This document shows, in pieces, positions 5,329 to 5,864 of a stretch of 5,864 bases of DNA. The notes below the pieces were generated by a model. It was not told the DNA's origin and ran no database searches. It saw only the letters and a program-made list of their open reading frames with translations. A program made the translations under genes and the position numbers. The first letter of the stretch is position 1, and every line of letters starts with the position of its first letter. This DNA is from JBDKTH01 sp964558295. Lineage in GTDB: Bacteria; Planctomycetota; Planctomycetia; Pirellulales; Thermoguttaceae. The stretch lies in NCBI GenBank assembly GCA_964558295.1, contig CAZLDQ010000294.1:1-5864 (forward strand), read 5' to 3'.

Positions 5329-5864
5329 CCGCCAGGGACGTTCCCGATCCTTCAAGCGGCTGACGATCTTCCCGGCCAATTCACAGTTCGCCTTAACCTG
5401 GAAATCCAACATGCCGACGGCAATGAAGTCAGCCCCATTTTTGAAGGCATGGGAAAACCCTTGGGCCGGGAGAATCGCACCGGCGGCCAACACCTTGAAG
5501 GCGATCCACGGTTTGGTGACCGTCTTCATGAACTCGATCGTCTCTTCGGGATTGATGCACCACATGTTGTCATACCATCCCTCGCCGCCGTCGAGCCAGA
5601 TGAACTCTTTGCGTTTCTCTTTGGGGGTAGCCGAAGGATAGTTGTCGCTATGCAACGTCTTCACATAAAAGTCGCACGGCACCTGAAGTTTTTCACAGGC
5701 CATGGGGACCAACAGCGAGTGGCTCCCCACCCCAACCGGTAGATCATGCTTCTTGGCCAACTCCACCGCCTTGGCCAGCCGCTCCACGGCGTTGAGCTTG
5801 ACCATTTGATCGTGTCCTTTCGGCAGGCGTGAAAAACTTTGATCGCCGGGCGGTGGAGATGGCG
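5323..5864 (-). CDS. Probable TIM-barrel protein of planctomycete type, C-terminal part
   Basis: The reading frame enters from beyond the window and ends at TGA 5325-5323, giving about 180 residues of a longer protein. Counting from the internal Met at 5805, conserved-looking blocks are GVGSHSLLVPMACEK (25-39), CDFYVKTLHSDNYPSATP (44-61), KPWIAFKVLAAGAI (98-111) and GADFIAVGMLDF (124-135). The last two resemble the final strands of an aldolase-like beta/alpha barrel, where a strand ending in AAGAI is followed by a GAD-F-GM strand. From memory, planctomycete genomes carry uncharacterised proteins with these blocks; no reaction or substrate is known to me. Met5805 has no clear ribosome binding site, and barrel proteins are longer, so it is probably not the true start. 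The 18 residues encoded within 5811-5864 are proline-rich and lie in the inverted repeat, so they may not be native. Function is uncertain; the fold is a moderate inference. Confidence 0.75.
   Translation of the reverse strand, partial: PSPPPGDQSFSRLPKGHDQMVKLNAVERLAKAVELAKKHDLPVGVGSHSLLVPMACEKLQVPCDFYVKTLHSDNYPSATPKEKRKEFIWLDGGEGWYDNMWCINPEETIEFMKTVTKPWIAFKVLAAGAILPAQGFSHAFKNGADFIAVGMLDFQVKANCELAGKIVSRLKDRERPWRG
5811..5863 (-). repeat. Right copy of 53-bp perfect inverted terminal repeat
   Basis: This is the exact reverse complement of bases 1-53, with a single extra base (5864) outside it. The inner boundary lies at 5810/5811, five bases beyond the internal ATG of the TIM-barrel frame. That frame stays open through the copy. 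Read on the plus strand the same bases give the plausible coding phrase GVKNFDRRAVEMA, so it is unclear which strand and gene the repeat came from. Confidence 0.95.

Noticed and set aside
1..5864. The whole window as a transposon bounded by terminal inverted repeats
   Set aside because: There is no transposase, integrase or target-site duplication, the content is ordinary chromosomal genes, and a conserved protein signature is broken at the repeat edge.

Overview
The window looks like a fragment from a planctomycete (phylum Planctomycetota). Three things point there: a pseudopilin-like DUF1559 N-terminus, an ECF sigma factor of the Rhodopirellula/Verrucomicrobium type, and a membrane protein joining a FecR domain to a LamG-like domain. 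GC content is fairly high. All five recognisable genes lie on the minus strand, so transcription runs from the right end of the window to the left.

Layout in transcription order. (1) 5323-5864: C-terminal part of a probable TIM-barrel protein, open to the window edge. (2) 5047-5322: a 276-bp gap with a weak promoter candidate and small inverted repeats. (3) 2614-5046: a complete 810-residue methyl-accepting chemotaxis protein with an extracytoplasmic Cache region, two HAMP-like segments separated by a charged coiled coil, and a signalling hairpin. (4) 2361-2613: a 253-bp gap that probably carries the promoter of the sigma operon and has four clustered GGTTCA/TGAACC half-sites. (5) 1818-2360: the ECF sigma factor. 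(6) 244-1821: the FecR/LamG membrane protein, overlapping the sigma gene by ATGA. (7) 1-191: start of a DUF1559 gene.

Genes 5 to 7 form a compact cassette that is familiar in planctomycetes. The sigma factor and the FecR protein are translationally coupled, which suggests a sigma/membrane-regulator pair. The LamG-like domain would face outside the cytoplasm, and the DUF1559 protein is a pilin-like exported protein, so the cassette plausibly controls or senses something at the cell surface. The chemoreceptor next door is a separate transcription unit by spacing, and no other chemotaxis gene is present.

The strangest feature is a perfect 53-bp inverted repeat joining the two ends of the window (1-53 and 5811-5863). 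The DUF1559 consensus stops exactly at the inner edge of the left copy. This looks more like an assembly or amplification chimera than a mobile element, so the outermost bases at both ends should be treated with caution. I found no tRNA, rRNA, CRISPR array, transposase or phage gene, and no clearly undescribed system.
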